Assembly: GCA_030549495.1 (NCBI GenBank)
Contig: JAUIRK010000418.1
Span: 147,501 to 211,500, forward strand
Origin: Nectonema munidae
Taxonomy: Eukaryota; Nematomorpha; Nectonematoida; Nectonematidae
DNA length: 64,000 nt
Reading direction: 5' to 3'
Part shown: in pieces, positions 48,601-56,930 of the stretch
How positions within the stretch are numbered: the first letter of the stretch is position 1
Layout of the letters: each line of letters starts with the position of its first letter
Notes under the pieces: generated by a model
The model's database searches: none
Seen by the model: the letters and a program-made list of their open reading frames with translations, nothing else
Told to the model about the DNA's origin: nothing
Position numbers and translations under genes: made by a program

Positions 48601-50683
48601 TATCGAAATCTTTTATTTTAAATTTAATTTTTACGTAAACCTAAAAATTATTATCTTGATGAAAAAAGTGTTTTCTTTTTTACATGCTTAAAGACATTGA
48701 ATCAATAAAACTACTTTGAAGTTTAACTTCCAAACTACTTAAATACACCGTATAACGCTCATTTGTCCACTCTTCAAAAGACATTTTCTCTCACTTATAG
48801 TTAGTTAAAAAAAGACAAAAATAATACTATCTGCTATTAAATTTCGGGTTTTGACTTCCAGAGATCGGTATTTGCATTCATGTAGTTGTTTATAAAACTT
48901 AAGAGCTGTTTTGTATACAGTATAGTTATTAGTTTTTGTATATAGTATAGTTCAGCTTATTTATTTATTTATGTAAAAAATTAAAAATTCAGACTTAATT
49001 CAATATAAAAAAGAATTTTTTTCTCGATTGTCTTTTATATGCTAGCTTGCTTTCTCCTGATAAATTCCATATATAATCTCCAATCATATTTTCATTATAC
49101 GGTCGCTTGTATTCTTCTTCAAAAATCAATATCTTGGTGAAAGCTAAGTTAAATTTGTGAAAGTTCATTTACGAATACATTTAAATATCAAAATTGCATT
49201 TAATTAAAACATCAATGCTTTGAAAGTTTTGGCTGAAAGTTGTGCTCTTTCAGGAGTTTAAAAATTGCCTGCTTTGCTGAACACTGTGTCTCTTCTGATT
49301 ATGGCGACGTTGCACACACCCTAGTATGTTCTTAGCAAACTGCTTTAATATTCCGAAGTTTTTTTACATCGCGCCTGTATTTCAATTGGTTTTCATCAAA
49401 CGTTAGAACACCTTCTTCTAGATAAGCTTCGAACTATTCTTTCATTATTGTTGTTTCGTTTTTAATCAATTGGAACTTCTGGCGTAAGCTTCACAAAAAG
49501 CATCTCGTATACAGATTTGTTGAGTGTGTGCCAAACAACTTGCCCGACTAGGTGGAAGAAGTGCAAGTACCTCATTTAAATCAAGTTCTTCCAGCATATC
49601 AAGCTCAGGGGTGTCTTTATTTTTCACTAGAACTTTCTTCCAGCATTTCATTTTTATAAAAACCTGGAAAAGTAATGTCGAATGCTTTCACCATAGAAGA
49701 AGCGTTGTCTATGGCTTGAATAGGTGTTCACTAGTGCTCAGTTTTATGAATCAAGTGTCCATCAAAACCAATGCCTAATTTTACGTCTTTCAGCCATTTG
49801 TTTTTGAAAATTAATGCTCTGCTTTTCTTTTTGAATGTATTTCATATAACTTTCAGACGATTTTTAGTCCGAAAAATTTTGCCCGAAAGGATATTTTCGC
49901 ATGAACTTACTTCAAAGTAACTTTTGTCCTCTTGAATTGGCTCTTTGGGGAGGCGAAATATCACATCTTAATTCGCTTTTCATCAATAAAGTTTTTTATT
50001 TAAACTTGTTTACTATGATGGCTTGTCAGTACCATTTTATTTATATCTTTTGGCCTAACTCACTTACAGTTTCTTTACTAAAGTAATTTCCAAATCATTT
50101 TCACATGGCTCATAAAACATAAGAGCTGATTTCGTAAGTAAATTAATTTTTCCTGATTCCTTGATTTTATCCTCCTACTCCTTGTATATTTTAAATTCTC
50201 TTGCTTTAATAATATTCTTAAGTGTTCTTTTCTATAATAAATTTATTTATTTCAAAAAGACAATGAAGATCAAATGGCAAGTTTACCGTTATCCTGTGAT
50301 TCTGAAGATGAACTCTTGTGCTATTCCGGGTGAGCACATCTATTTAACAATACTGAGACACTTCGCCATGCGATACGGGCCTCTTAGAATTATAGACATC
50401 AAATATATGAATTTTTATTAATAACTCATTTTTCCAATAATAAATATATTTTGAACCTTTCATCAATTTTTTTTCTATTTTTATAAATTTAATATTATAT
50501 AAAAAAAATTTTTTTTTATAAATTATAAATTCTTTTAATAAAATTAATTTCTTATAAAAACATTCTCACTATATTGTTCTATTTGAAATGTCTAAAATTC
50601 ACATTCTTCTCTATGCCTATTTTAGGTTGATGCCTTTAAACCGAGAAAAGGGAAAGAAGAGGAAATCAAAGTCTTCCGACTAA
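39520..50683 (+). CDS. TMEM181: TMEM181-like seven-transmembrane protein, multi-exon host gene (5' incomplete)
   Basis: Exons read on the + strand: about 39520-39650, 39705-39833, about 40382-40471, 42822-42921, 43765-43895, 44748-44876, 46285-46387, 47613-47887, 50260-50329 and 50626-50683. Their translations follow TMEM181 in order: a Cys-containing luminal segment (KCHK then DVCHIDSLVYVESQKL), the EQKMLLLLISLL...YN/DPFF junction, GYMPKFLI with HLHNP, VYLLYLLFLVKK, LRLKCYTVFLLVY, LFYAISSNLYILLQAYLYS, an acidic tail CDSEDELLCYSG and a Lys-rich end. The family belongs to the GOST group (GOLD-like luminal domain plus seven helices) and acts in the secretory pathway or plasma membrane. GT-AG borders and phases agree at nearly all junctions. 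A polyadenylation signal AATAAA is at 50835-50840. Comparison is with the human protein as I remember it; no alignment was run. Confidence 0.85.
39705..39833 (+). CDS. TMEM181: TMEM181-like exon b (luminal domain)
   Basis: Begins after a 54-bp intron whose acceptor is preceded by a run of T. Translation VCHIDSLVYVESQKLAPKIV then CIYLKNFSTLPFIQKDF aligns with the family segment that precedes the first helix. If the donor is GTATCT at 39834, the exon is 43 codons in phase 0; the frame stays open a little further, so the 3' border is not certain. Confidence 0.6.
40382..40471 (+). CDS. TMEM181: TMEM181-like exon c (first transmembrane helix)
   Basis: Translation IEYQILHFSAIPLFLRFKYF then SVWVSNVNIYT fits the position of the family's LEIWFRF...TF helix start. 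The donor GTATGT follows at 40472 and the phase (0) agrees with the next exon. Acceptor AG at 40381 is weak, with no pyrimidine tract. The mariner-class element begins about 19 bp beyond the donor. Confidence 0.5.
40491..42016 (+). mobile_element. Tc1/mariner-class (DD34E) element with tandem subterminal repeats
   Basis: TA on both sides (40489-40490 and 42017-42018). Inverted ends start CCTTTTCATTTTCAAAATG at the left and the complement CCTTTTCATCTTCACAATG at the right. Inside each end, three or four tandem copies of a 20-21-bp word (GGGAAATAGCAAATTCAAAAT and variants) lie in mirror orientation and are likely transposase binding sites. The interior holds a broken transposase. It is inserted in an intron of the TMEM181-like gene, same strand. 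Confidence 0.9.
40798..41662 (+). pseudogene. IS630/Tc1/mariner-type transposase, broken
   Basis: From ATG 40798: an N-terminal HTH (MPTQKLKKVESLDKKNQILT...FAKSLGVKKTTLYRSIEEG) and a second HTH region (RNTKINEQHRKIF...). Then come the first catalytic block FMDEINFNI (about 41250), the second LVMDNAPCHSGIENIL (about 41445-41490) and the third MLNPIESIWSKVKARV (about 41550-41595). Counting from the second Asp to the Glu gives 34 intervening residues, hence DD34E. Stops at 41129-41131 and near 41282, one more before the second Asp, and one frame change make it inactive. The subfamily is uncertain. Confidence 0.8.
42019..42821. other. Intron sequence of the TMEM181-like gene; ACTAA-rich repeats
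   Basis: Degenerate repeats of the type ACTAATACTAAC / CTAACCT at 42120-42200. At 42435-42485 a stretch (ATTCATTTATTAATACCTGT...AAAGTTGTTCC) recurs at 44325-44385 in the intron after exon e, so it is a short dispersed repeat. Confidence 0.5.
42822..42921 (+). CDS. TMEM181: TMEM181-like exon d
   Basis: Acceptor TTTTTAAATTTCAG, 100 nt, donor GTAATT. Translation FVFLKSLNFTVFEDMIMEQK then MLLLLISLLVFYN matches the family block with the IEQK...LLLLYN motif. Ends in phase 1 and joins exon e to give YNDPFF. Confidence 0.85.
43765..43895 (+). CDS. TMEM181: TMEM181-like exon e
   Basis: Acceptor CGTATTTTAG, 131 nt, donor GTAACC. Completes the family motif YNDPFF and continues VCQFLFASPVFKVVSLIL then QNVFFLFILYYWLLLYDF, a transmembrane helix. 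Ends phase 0 after CHK. Confidence 0.85.
44748..44876 (+). CDS. TMEM181: TMEM181-like exon f
   Basis: Acceptor CATTTTCTCAG, 43 codons, donor GTATTT. Translation LFKGYMPKFLISLCIAFLRL then CISISSYQHLHNPVLDFYAI corresponds to the family's YLPKFF...ELHDP segment (helix then loop). Confidence 0.85.
46285..46387 (+). CDS. TMEM181: TMEM181-like exon g
   Basis: Acceptor CCTTCTCTTTTAG, 103 nt, donor GTATGC. Translation FISLYWFLVTVYLLYLLFLV then KKSFQEFQFLFYFT matches the VYILYLLFLI-type helix. The leftover T plus GT of the next exon gives a Cys codon, so the phases agree. Confidence 0.85.
46451..46558 (+). mobile_element. piggyBac-type MITE in the TMEM181-like intron
   Basis: TTAA at 46447-46450 and 46559-46562; ends TCCATTCCATCCCAGAG and (complement) CCCATATCATCCCATCG; interior AAAGCAGACGCG and ATCGTCTGC. 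Confidence 0.65.
46630..46724 (+). mobile_element. piggyBac-type MITE, second one in the same intron
   Basis: TTAA at 46626-46629; ends CCTTGAGGATCAGTG and (complement) CCCTTTGAGGACCAG; the right TTAA is degraded. Interior ATGAAAATCGTCTGCTTT. Related to 35400-35527. Confidence 0.65.
46785..46860 (+). mobile_element. hAT-like terminus
   Basis: CAGGGATCCTCAAACTTTTT resembles the 5' end of hAT-Charlie-type elements. No partner end or target duplication found. Confidence 0.35.
47613..47887 (+). CDS. TMEM181: TMEM181-like exon h
   Basis: 275 nt, ends AAG/GTAAAC. Translation LRLKCYTVFLLVYILGLICT, later LFYAISSNLYILLQAYLYSC, matches the last two helices of the family (LRLKF...; FYGLLNFYLYTLAFVYS). 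The acceptor TTGAATGGTTAAG is weak but the phase agrees with exon g. Confidence 0.85.
47888..49204. other. Intron sequence; possible hAT end at 48168
   Basis: AT-rich. TAGTAGTGGTGGGAGAATTG followed by ATCGGAATTAGGAATC (48165-48200) resembles the hAT-type wording at 14625 and may be the 3' end of the antisense hAT relic at 49205-49830. Confidence 0.45.
49205..49830 (-). pseudogene. hAT transposase relic, antisense in the last long intron of the TMEM181-like gene
   Basis: On the - strand in several frames: AIDNASSMVKAFDITF (the DNxSNxVKAF catalytic block, about 49670-49715), a Leu/Glu-rich linker with DLNEVLALLPPSRASCLAHT (49530-49600; the L-P-P-H-x-R-C-xx-H-T block), and near 49240-49310 RRDTVFSKAGNF with TPERAQLS, which matches the hATC dimerisation end. 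Stops and frame changes throughout. Different hAT lineage from the two others in the window. Confidence 0.7.
50260..50329 (+). CDS. TMEM181: TMEM181-like exon i (acidic tail)
   Basis: Translation NEDQMASLPLSCDSEDELLC matches the family's NDSDDD...YGSDYE cytosolic tail. The donor GTGAGC at 50330 and the phase fit the last exon. Relative to exon h, however, the acceptor at 50258-50259 leaves a one-base phase mismatch, so a micro-exon or a different border is likely. Confidence 0.65.
50626..50683 (+). CDS. TMEM181: TMEM181-like terminal exon
   Basis: Acceptor ATGCCTATTTTAG. Translation GLMPLNREKGKKRKSKSSD then TAA at 50681-50683. The MPL word and charged end correspond to the family C-terminus. 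AATAAA at 50835-50840 is a likely polyadenylation signal. Confidence 0.75.
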
Positions 50684-51777
50684 AAGTCTACGTAATTTGT
50701 CTCATAAAAGCGCGCTTTATTTTTTCTTATACTTGTCAAATCAATGTGTCAGTCAGTGCAATGTTTTTCTTTCAGATTTATAAAATTATTGTTTTTTCAA
50801 AATTGTCTTTGTTACCTAATTTATGTATTTTATAAATAAAACACCTTATTTAAATTTAACATTTAATTTAAATCCTTATCAAAATTTTACTCGTCAAAAA
50901 TTCAATGAATGAAAAAAATCTTCAAATAAATGTCAAGTTACAATACAATTAACCTTAGAAATATTCTGAGCATAAAAGTGATCGCGTACACCATTATACA
51001 AATACTTCTACCATCAAGCCACAGTCCCTCGTATGGTAACACCTATTCACATTTCTGTGAAGTGAACTGAGCCCCGAGGTGAGCATGAACAGAAATACCC
51101 AAACATGTCAGCTATTAAGCCACAGCTCTTTGTTTTAATAACATCAAATTTGCTGTATAAGCTAAACATTGTGAGGCAAATTTTACTGAAAACAAAGATA
51201 TTTAAATTTTTGTTACTTTGAAATAGTTTTTTTCCGCTCAAAAGAGTGCGATGCAATTCTAAAACAGCATAGAAAAAGCACAGTTGCAGTAAAAAAGTTT
51301 TTATATGCAGTGTTCTACAGTGAGTGGCATCTTGTAAACGATTTGTGGCGACAATGAGATTGCAGTTTTACTTTTGCAATGTACTGGAGTTTCAGGAAGA
51401 AATCTCTGAAAATACTTATAAGTGCACCAAATATCAATTTCTCATATAAACCTTGTCTGTAGTCTGTTGGGATTTAAGGTGTGATTTCAATTTTTTATTG
51501 TCAGTCATTCAATGCAATAGCAATGTTAACATTTTTGTGAAAAGAAAGTTTCATTGGTTTTAGGGTATTTTGATGTTACTGAATCCAAAAATACACATTC
51601 GGTTTTCCACATTGTAGTTTTTGAAATATTTAATCCTTTTCTTTAAAAAATGCAAAATATACACAAGGTTTGAGATTGGTATACATATCTGCGCTATGTA
51701 CCACCCTCAGCCTCACTCGTAGAATTTCAACTTGCAATTTGAGGACCAGTAAGGATGCAGCTTCTAGTTTCTCAATA
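50684..51777. other. 3' UTR and spacer; no further gene seen
   Basis: Contains the probable polyadenylation signal of the TMEM181-like gene (50835-50840). The remainder shows no coding signal that I can support. Confidence 0.55.
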
Positions 51778-53708
51778 CAGTAAAATCTCGCTATTATGCC
51801 ACCCTTCGGGGCCGACCAAAAGTGGCATAGTAGCGAGAGTGGCATAGTAGCGAGGGTTTTGTAAAAATAGCCTTATTTTTTCAAATAAAATCACATTTAT
51901 TAAAAAACAGTTTTATTTTTTTATATATTTGTGTCCTATTCCAAAGCTCTCAAAAATGGTTGTCTGACGCATTTTCATATGGCGGATCTCAAGCATTTCT
52001 TGATCTAAACAATCGCACGCTTGCATCACTTTGAGCTTTACGCTACAATGCTGCATAAATTTTCGAACAATGCTCCACGCTCTTTGGGCTTCTTGGAATT
52101 GAACCACTTCCTCTTCGATAGTTTCCTTGTCGTCTTCGCTTTCAATTTGTTCCTTGCTTTTCAGCACTTCCTCAGCAATCTCCTCTAGCAGAAGAGAGCC
52201 ACTAGTTGCGAGACGCTCGTCAGCATTGAGAAAGTCAGTTAGCTCAATCTCCTCGTTATTGTGCATCTTTTCCTCAGTAGGCAAAGCATTCCAAATCTCG
52301 AGCAACTCTTCATCTTTTGGCTCAATCTGATCAATTTCTTCTTCCACAAACTTAGCTTTTACAAAACAGTTTTTGATGACCGATTTGTTAACCTGCTCCC
52401 AAGCATACCGGGCAACGTGTAGAGCATCAAGCAACGTGAACTTAAACTCTCTTTCCTCGTCTATGGCTTCAAGCCTGCGAGAGAGCAAAAGTTTCTTGTA
52501 GTGGCGTTTGAGACTCTCTATAACCCCTTGATCCATTGGTTGCGAGATTGATGTTGTGTTAGGAGGAAAAAATAGCAGCTTTATATTGTCGAACTGGAGA
52601 TCAGATGGGTGGCCACAGAAGTTATCGAGACAAAGCAGCACTTTGCGTCCCTGCTTGACGAGTCGCTCGTTCCACTCACGCAATGTTTCTTCGAAGAGCT
52701 CCGCCGTCATCCACGCTTTCGAATTTGCCTTGTATGTCACCGGAATTTTTTTGTTTTTGAAGGCACGCGGTTTCTTTGAATTGTCAATCACCAGAAGAGG
52801 AAGCTTTTCGTTGCCGCTCATGTTTGCTCCAACCAGAGGAGTGATTCTTTGCTTACTTTTTTTACCTCCAGTGCACCGCTCTCCTCTGAAAGCCATGGTC
52901 TTGTTTGGTAGCAGCTGCCAGAAGAGTCCAGTTTCGTCTAGATTGAAGACGTCTTCTGCAGAAAATTGTGCAAGCAAAGGTCGGAGAACCTGTTGTTGCC
53001 ACTCAAAAAGAGATTGCAAATTTACCGCTCCTGCTTCTCCTTGTATTGTTTTAAAAGTAATGCCGTGACGCTTTTTGAAATTGTCCAGCCAACCGTCGCT
53101 TGCCATGAATCCCGGAATGTGCATTATCTCGGCCAGTTTCATTGCCTTTTCTTTGACCAGACTTCCACTGACAGGCAGATTGTGTCCTCTCGCTTGCTTC
53201 AGCCACATGAGCACCCCTTCATCGAGATTTGGATCGTGAGCCTGCGTCAACTTAACGCGTTTCGATGAAAATCCAGTTTTGATTGCAGCCTCGATTGCAT
53301 CCTTTTTGCTGAGAATGCTTTTTACCGTAGTTCTCTTCACTTCAATACCCCATTTCTTGCTTATTTCTCTGGCCAGCTTGGACTGATTAGGCTCATTTTT
53401 TTCGGCATCAATAATTTCTTTTTTCTGCTTTAGAGTGAAATCGGTTCGCTTGCGTTTTATATCTGACATGTTAATTTTTTACGCAAATAAAAACAATAAA
53501 TCTAAAAAAATATATTCATTAATTTTGTAAAAAAAGTTGAGAAATATAATTAAAAAACGCAACACACAAATAAATAGTGGCATAATAGCGAGATTAGGTG
53601 GTGGCATAGTAAGTTTATTTTCTACTGAATTTTGTCCGGACCGAGTGAAAGTGGCATAGTAGCGAGAGTGGCATAGTACCGAGGGGGCATAGTAGCGAGA
53701 TTCTACTG
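51778..53708 (-). mobile_element. Tigger/pogo element, structurally complete and apparently intact
   Basis: 1931 bp flanked by TA (51776-51777 and 53709-53710). Inverted ends: CAGTAAAATCTCGCTATTAT at the left, complement of the right end CAGTAGAATCTCGCTACTAT. Next to both ends lie several copies of GTGGCATAGTAGCGAG in direct and inverted orientation (51823-51855; 53580-53700), presumably binding sites. A single uninterrupted transposase gene fills the interior on the - strand. Confidence 0.95.
51913..53469 (-). CDS. Tigger/pogo (DDE_1) transposase, intact, 518 aa
   Basis: The ATG at 53467-53469 starts MSDIKRKRTDFTLKQKKEII. Residues about 8-60 form the CENP-B-type N-terminal HTH. Residues about 72-140 form the second, Tc5-type HTH (DEGVLMWLKQARG...GWLDNFKKRHGI). 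Residues about 170-390 form the DDE_1 catalytic core with VFNLDETGLF (Asp178), CLDNFCGH (Asp282) and QPMDQGVIES (Asp313), i.e. 30 residues between the second and third Asp. The C-terminal 130 residues are acidic (EEIELTDFLNADERL, EDDKETIEEEV) as in other Tigger proteins. No stops; length is normal for the group. Base composition is clearly less AT-rich than the surroundings, suggesting a recent arrival. It would cut and paste its element at TA sites in the nucleus. With both termini present, it could be autonomous. Confidence 0.95.
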   Translation of the reverse strand: MSDIKRKRTDFTLKQKKEIIDAEKNEPNQSKLAREISKKWGIEVKRTTVKSILSKKDAIEAAIKTGFSSKRVKLTQAHDPNLDEGVLMWLKQARGHNLPVSGSLVKEKAMKLAEIMHIPGFMASDGWLDNFKKRHGITFKTIQGEAGAVNLQSLFEWQQQVLRPLLAQFSAEDVFNLDETGLFWQLLPNKTMAFRGERCTGGKKSKQRITPLVGANMSGNEKLPLLVIDNSKKPRAFKNKKIPVTYKANSKAWMTAELFEETLREWNERLVKQGRKVLLCLDNFCGHPSDLQFDNIKLLFFPPNTTSISQPMDQGVIESLKRHYKKLLLSRRLEAIDEEREFKFTLLDALHVARYAWEQVNKSVIKNCFVKAKFVEEEIDQIEPKDEELLEIWNALPTEEKMHNNEEIELTDFLNADERLATSGSLLLEEIAEEVLKSKEQIESEDDKETIEEEVVQFQEAQRAWSIVRKFMQHCSVKLKVMQACDCLDQEMLEIRHMKMRQTTIFESFGIGHKYIKK

Positions 53709-54119
53709 TATTTAGTTCAGGGTGAATCTTGCAAAGGTATGCGAGACAATTACTTTCTGTGTACAGAGCCTTTACAAACGGTTTGATTGGCCCGACCGAT
53801 TTACACTATTTTAAAGATGTAGATTAGGGATATAACTTTTTTTAACTTGAAAACCCTGTAGTGTTTTCCGATGAATAATTTTGTTAGAAACTAAAAAATG
53901 CCAATTTTAGCATAAAATGTTCAAAAAACCTAGCACGCACGGGTAAAAAACTAATTAAATAGTAGGGTCACTAACAAATAACTAAACGTACACAAAAATA
54001 TAAACAAAAGTTCGAATTTATTGATTCAAAACTATATTAAAAACGTATGAAAAACTAAAAAGCATTAGTAGCTAAAAATTTGGATGTTAGATATTTATCA
54101 GCGTGAGTTTTTCACTATT
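53709..54119. other. No gene seen
   Basis: AT-rich spacer between the Tigger element and the next relic. Confidence 0.6.
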
Positions 54120-54690
54120 TCTTCCATTTTTTAACCCCACGTTCGGCAAAGATGTTTGTTCTAGGAATGTCAATTAATGAATTTTCAGAACTGAAAAATT
54201 TCAGGAAAGTGGATATGGCCTTCGTACAATTTTGTTCAACTATAGCTTGTTTTAGTTTACCATAAGTCGAAACTTCAAATTTTTGGTCAGAAAACGAAAA
54301 GTCACCAAGAAAATAAAATAAACAATAAATTTTTTCGAGCTCCTCTCTTTTCAGGGAGTAAAAAATAAGCCATTAAGGCATACAAGCCTTGTGAATTCCA
54401 TCTGGCGTTGTGGAGAGATGGCAGTTTTTTCCAGCTTATTTAGGGCCATTTGCCAGTTTCTTTATGGAACTTGAATGCCTCGCAGAGAACGAACAAAAAC
54501 TTGATATCATCCCTCCAGTCAGTATTTTTGGAAGTTCCATAATGATGACAATCAGAAATATAATTTGATTTCATGAATTCATAATTTTGAACTATTATAT
54601 CCTTAAAAAAAGTCCTTGGTGATATTGAAATGCAGTAAACAAAACGAATGAACCACAAGTAAAATTAAGTAAAGAATAAGAAGAGTGTGT
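54120..54690 (-). pseudogene. Relic of an unnamed multi-copy invertebrate family (HNARWNS motif)
   Basis: On the - strand: TFFKDIIVQNYEFMKSN with CHHYGTSKNTDWRDDIKFLF (54658-54480), then LPSLHNARWNSQGLYALMAY with LLPEKR (about 54340-54420), and in another frame a block corresponding to SLIDIPRTNIFAERGVKKWK (about 54120-54190). I recognise the ARWNSR-A-LA-F-L-P wording from many-copy uncharacterised proteins in arthropod genomes but know no function. Several stops lie between the blocks. The block with three aromatic/Leu-rich helices resembles the end part of RNase H-fold transposases, which is only an inference. Confidence 0.45.
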
Positions 54691-54734
54691 AAAATACTCA
54701 TCAGCTATGCCAGATTTTGAAACATGTACTACAA

Positions 54735-54857
54735 GGTATAGTCATCAAGAAGAGTTTATTGCAAGTGGTTTCCAATTTTCCCCTCAATGAAAGAATGGTA
54801 TAGTCAGCAGGAAAAGTTTACTGCAAGTAGTTTGCCATTTTTCCCTTGAATTGAAAC
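54735..54857 (+). repeat. Tandem duplication of a 62-bp unit
   Basis: GGTATAGTCATCAAGAAGAG...TTTTCCCCTCAATGAAAGAAT is followed immediately by GGTATAGTCAGCAGGAAAAG...TTTTTCCCTTGAATTGAAAC. Two copies, about 80 percent alike. Confidence 0.85.
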
Positions 54858-55658
54858 GCTTACTAGAGATGTATCGGAGGTAAATTTTTTTGTATCCGCG
54901 GATGCGCACGTCAGAATTAATTTTTAGCGGATGATGATTCGGTTATCAAAATTTCTATTCTGAGCAAACGCAAGTTTGCAACTCCTTAAAAATCAGAGTC
55001 AAGTTGACAGTGTATATGTGTTCTTTGGATAAAGTAAAAATTTAGAAAAAAAGAAAAATGTTTGAAAATTGAGGGTGCTATCCATCTCTTTTAAATACTT
55101 TGAAGCAAAATAATATCAACGAATTTTTTCGTAAAGCTTATCAGGTATTAAATAGATACCTCTTCATAATGTTTCATTTACTTCAACTACTGATAAAAAT
55201 GGTGCACAATATTTTTTCTAGTTATCCGAACGTTGTGAAATCCGAGGTGTTCGGATATACTGTATATAAATATTTATCTATAATAATTTATATGTAGTCT
55301 ATAGGAACATGAGAAATGATAAAGAAATTAGGAAAATAGCCTACTCTTTATATAATAGCTATAAGATTTCAAATTTTTAAAACATCAATGTAACAAAATT
55401 AAAGAGTAAATAACTCATTGTTTATGAATTGCTTGTTATAAGCTACTACACTACTACAGTCTGCCATGTAAAAAGCTTGCATGATTGAACAAGGTATAAA
55501 AAATAAAATACAATTTTAAATTTATTAAATTCGAAAAATGGAGTAAAAGGTTTTGGCAGGAGAATCATTTCTCCTGCTGCTTGTATCAGTAATGTACCAG
55601 GAAAACTTCTTAACTGAAGTAGAAGTGGGAATGAGGAAGGTAGCTGTTGTTTCACCTT
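54858..55658. other. Spacer; possible 3' UTR of the - strand exons to the right
   Basis: No coding signal. On the - strand, AATAAA occurs at about 55522-55527, some 135 nt beyond the stop of the candidate terminal exon at 55659. Confidence 0.4.
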
Positions 55659-55890
55659 TCACTTTTTGAAGGCAGTGGGCGCTGCTTCGTTATTGCCACT
55701 TTTATTTTTATTCTTCTTCCCACGACTCCTCTTTTCTTTTCTCTTGAACTTCTTGCTGTCTTGTTTCATTCCCTAAAATTCATTTCAGTTTTATCAAAAA
55801 TTTGAAAGCCTCAACAATGATAACAGAGTGAGAACTGATGGCAATGGCGTAGTAAGAGTAAAGTCCGGATTCTCTTCGATTACCATCAAA
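55659..55890 (-). CDS. Candidate terminal exons of an unrecognised - strand gene
   Basis: Two adjoining pieces have splice-like borders. The segment 55890-55816 (acceptor TTTTTTGAATCAG) translates to FDGNRRESGLYSYYAIAISS then HSVII, exactly 25 codons. A 43-bp intron (GTTGAG...ATTTTAG) follows. The segment 55772-55659 translates to GMKQDSKKFKRKEKRSRG then KKNKNKSGNNEAAPTAFKK and a TGA at 55659-55661. Phases agree (0). A Lys-rich tail like this is common at the end of nuclear or nucleolar proteins. I do not recognise the protein, and earlier exons (perhaps GMAGPHICLESSSFHLE at about 55915-55970) could not be joined cleanly. It could be chance. Confidence 0.35.
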
Positions 55891-56930
55891 CTGATTCAAA
55901 AAAGTAAACGTTTTACGTTGATCTCAAGATGAAAAGAAGAACTCTCCAAGCATATGTGGGGTCCTGCCATGCCGATGGCTAAATCATTTAACGCTTTATA
56001 TTTTATATCTGCTAAGATGAACTTAGTAACCCTGTCAAAGAAACGTTGTTATAATCTCAAGTTTTCATTTCAATAACTTTCACCTAAAATTTATTGATCA
56101 TGTAGTTTATCCAATATCGATCACTGTTGCAAGATTTACTTGTTTAAAAATGCATACACTTTTCGCTTATTTACGGCACATATAAAAAAAATATTTTTTT
56201 ATTAAGGCCATATAACACAAAAGAAAACTAAACCAATCGTTCTCCCTTTCATTATTTACACGTGGACACATAAAACCTTTTAAAAGGTGTTGACTTTGCA
56301 AAATCCGTCAAAAATACATATATCTCATTGGGTATGCATTCTATAAAAATTTGATTCGTAGTGTACTAAAACTAGCACGAAGTGCAAAATAGCGAAGCCT
56401 TAGCAAGTAATCCGAATAAAAAAATACGCCACAAAAAGAGATATAGTTTTATTGGTAGAGGGCGTATGATGCGAGCAGATAAGAAGAATGAATTGAGGCA
56501 TTGATTAATAAATTCAATTTAGCCGTTTTCCATCTCAGATGGCTTGTAATCGTTGAAACTAATGAGAAGAAACATCGCTCTTTCATATCAAAATCATTGT
56601 TGATCCCTTTCAGTAATTGCTTTTCGAGAATAATTCACCCCTTCTCTTTTGGAATGAACTTTGATGTATGATTTGTAAAGGAATTGAACAATCTTTTATA
56701 TATAAATTAATTATAATTAATATATTATTTATTATTATAATTTATATATTATTAATTATATTAATAAATATAATAATTTTTTTTATTTTTCTTATCAGAA
56801 AATATCTCCACAGATTTAAGCCTATTTTTTGAATAAATCAAAAAAAAAGTACCCTTTAATATTCAATAGTATATTTATGCTGATATTTTTATAATGAAAA
56901 ATACTAAAAGGTGAGGATCATGATATTTAT
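55891..56930. other. No gene confidently seen
   Basis: May contain further exons of the unrecognised - strand gene. 56700-56790 is an almost pure AT stretch with TATTAATTA repeats. Confidence 0.45.

Noticed and set aside
50161-50421. An 86-codon frame overlapping exon i
   Set aside because: The acidic-tail frame joins the last exon in phase and matches the family; this other frame does not.
52127-53268. Three + strand frames inside the Tigger transposase
   Set aside because: Antisense shadows of the intact - strand gene.
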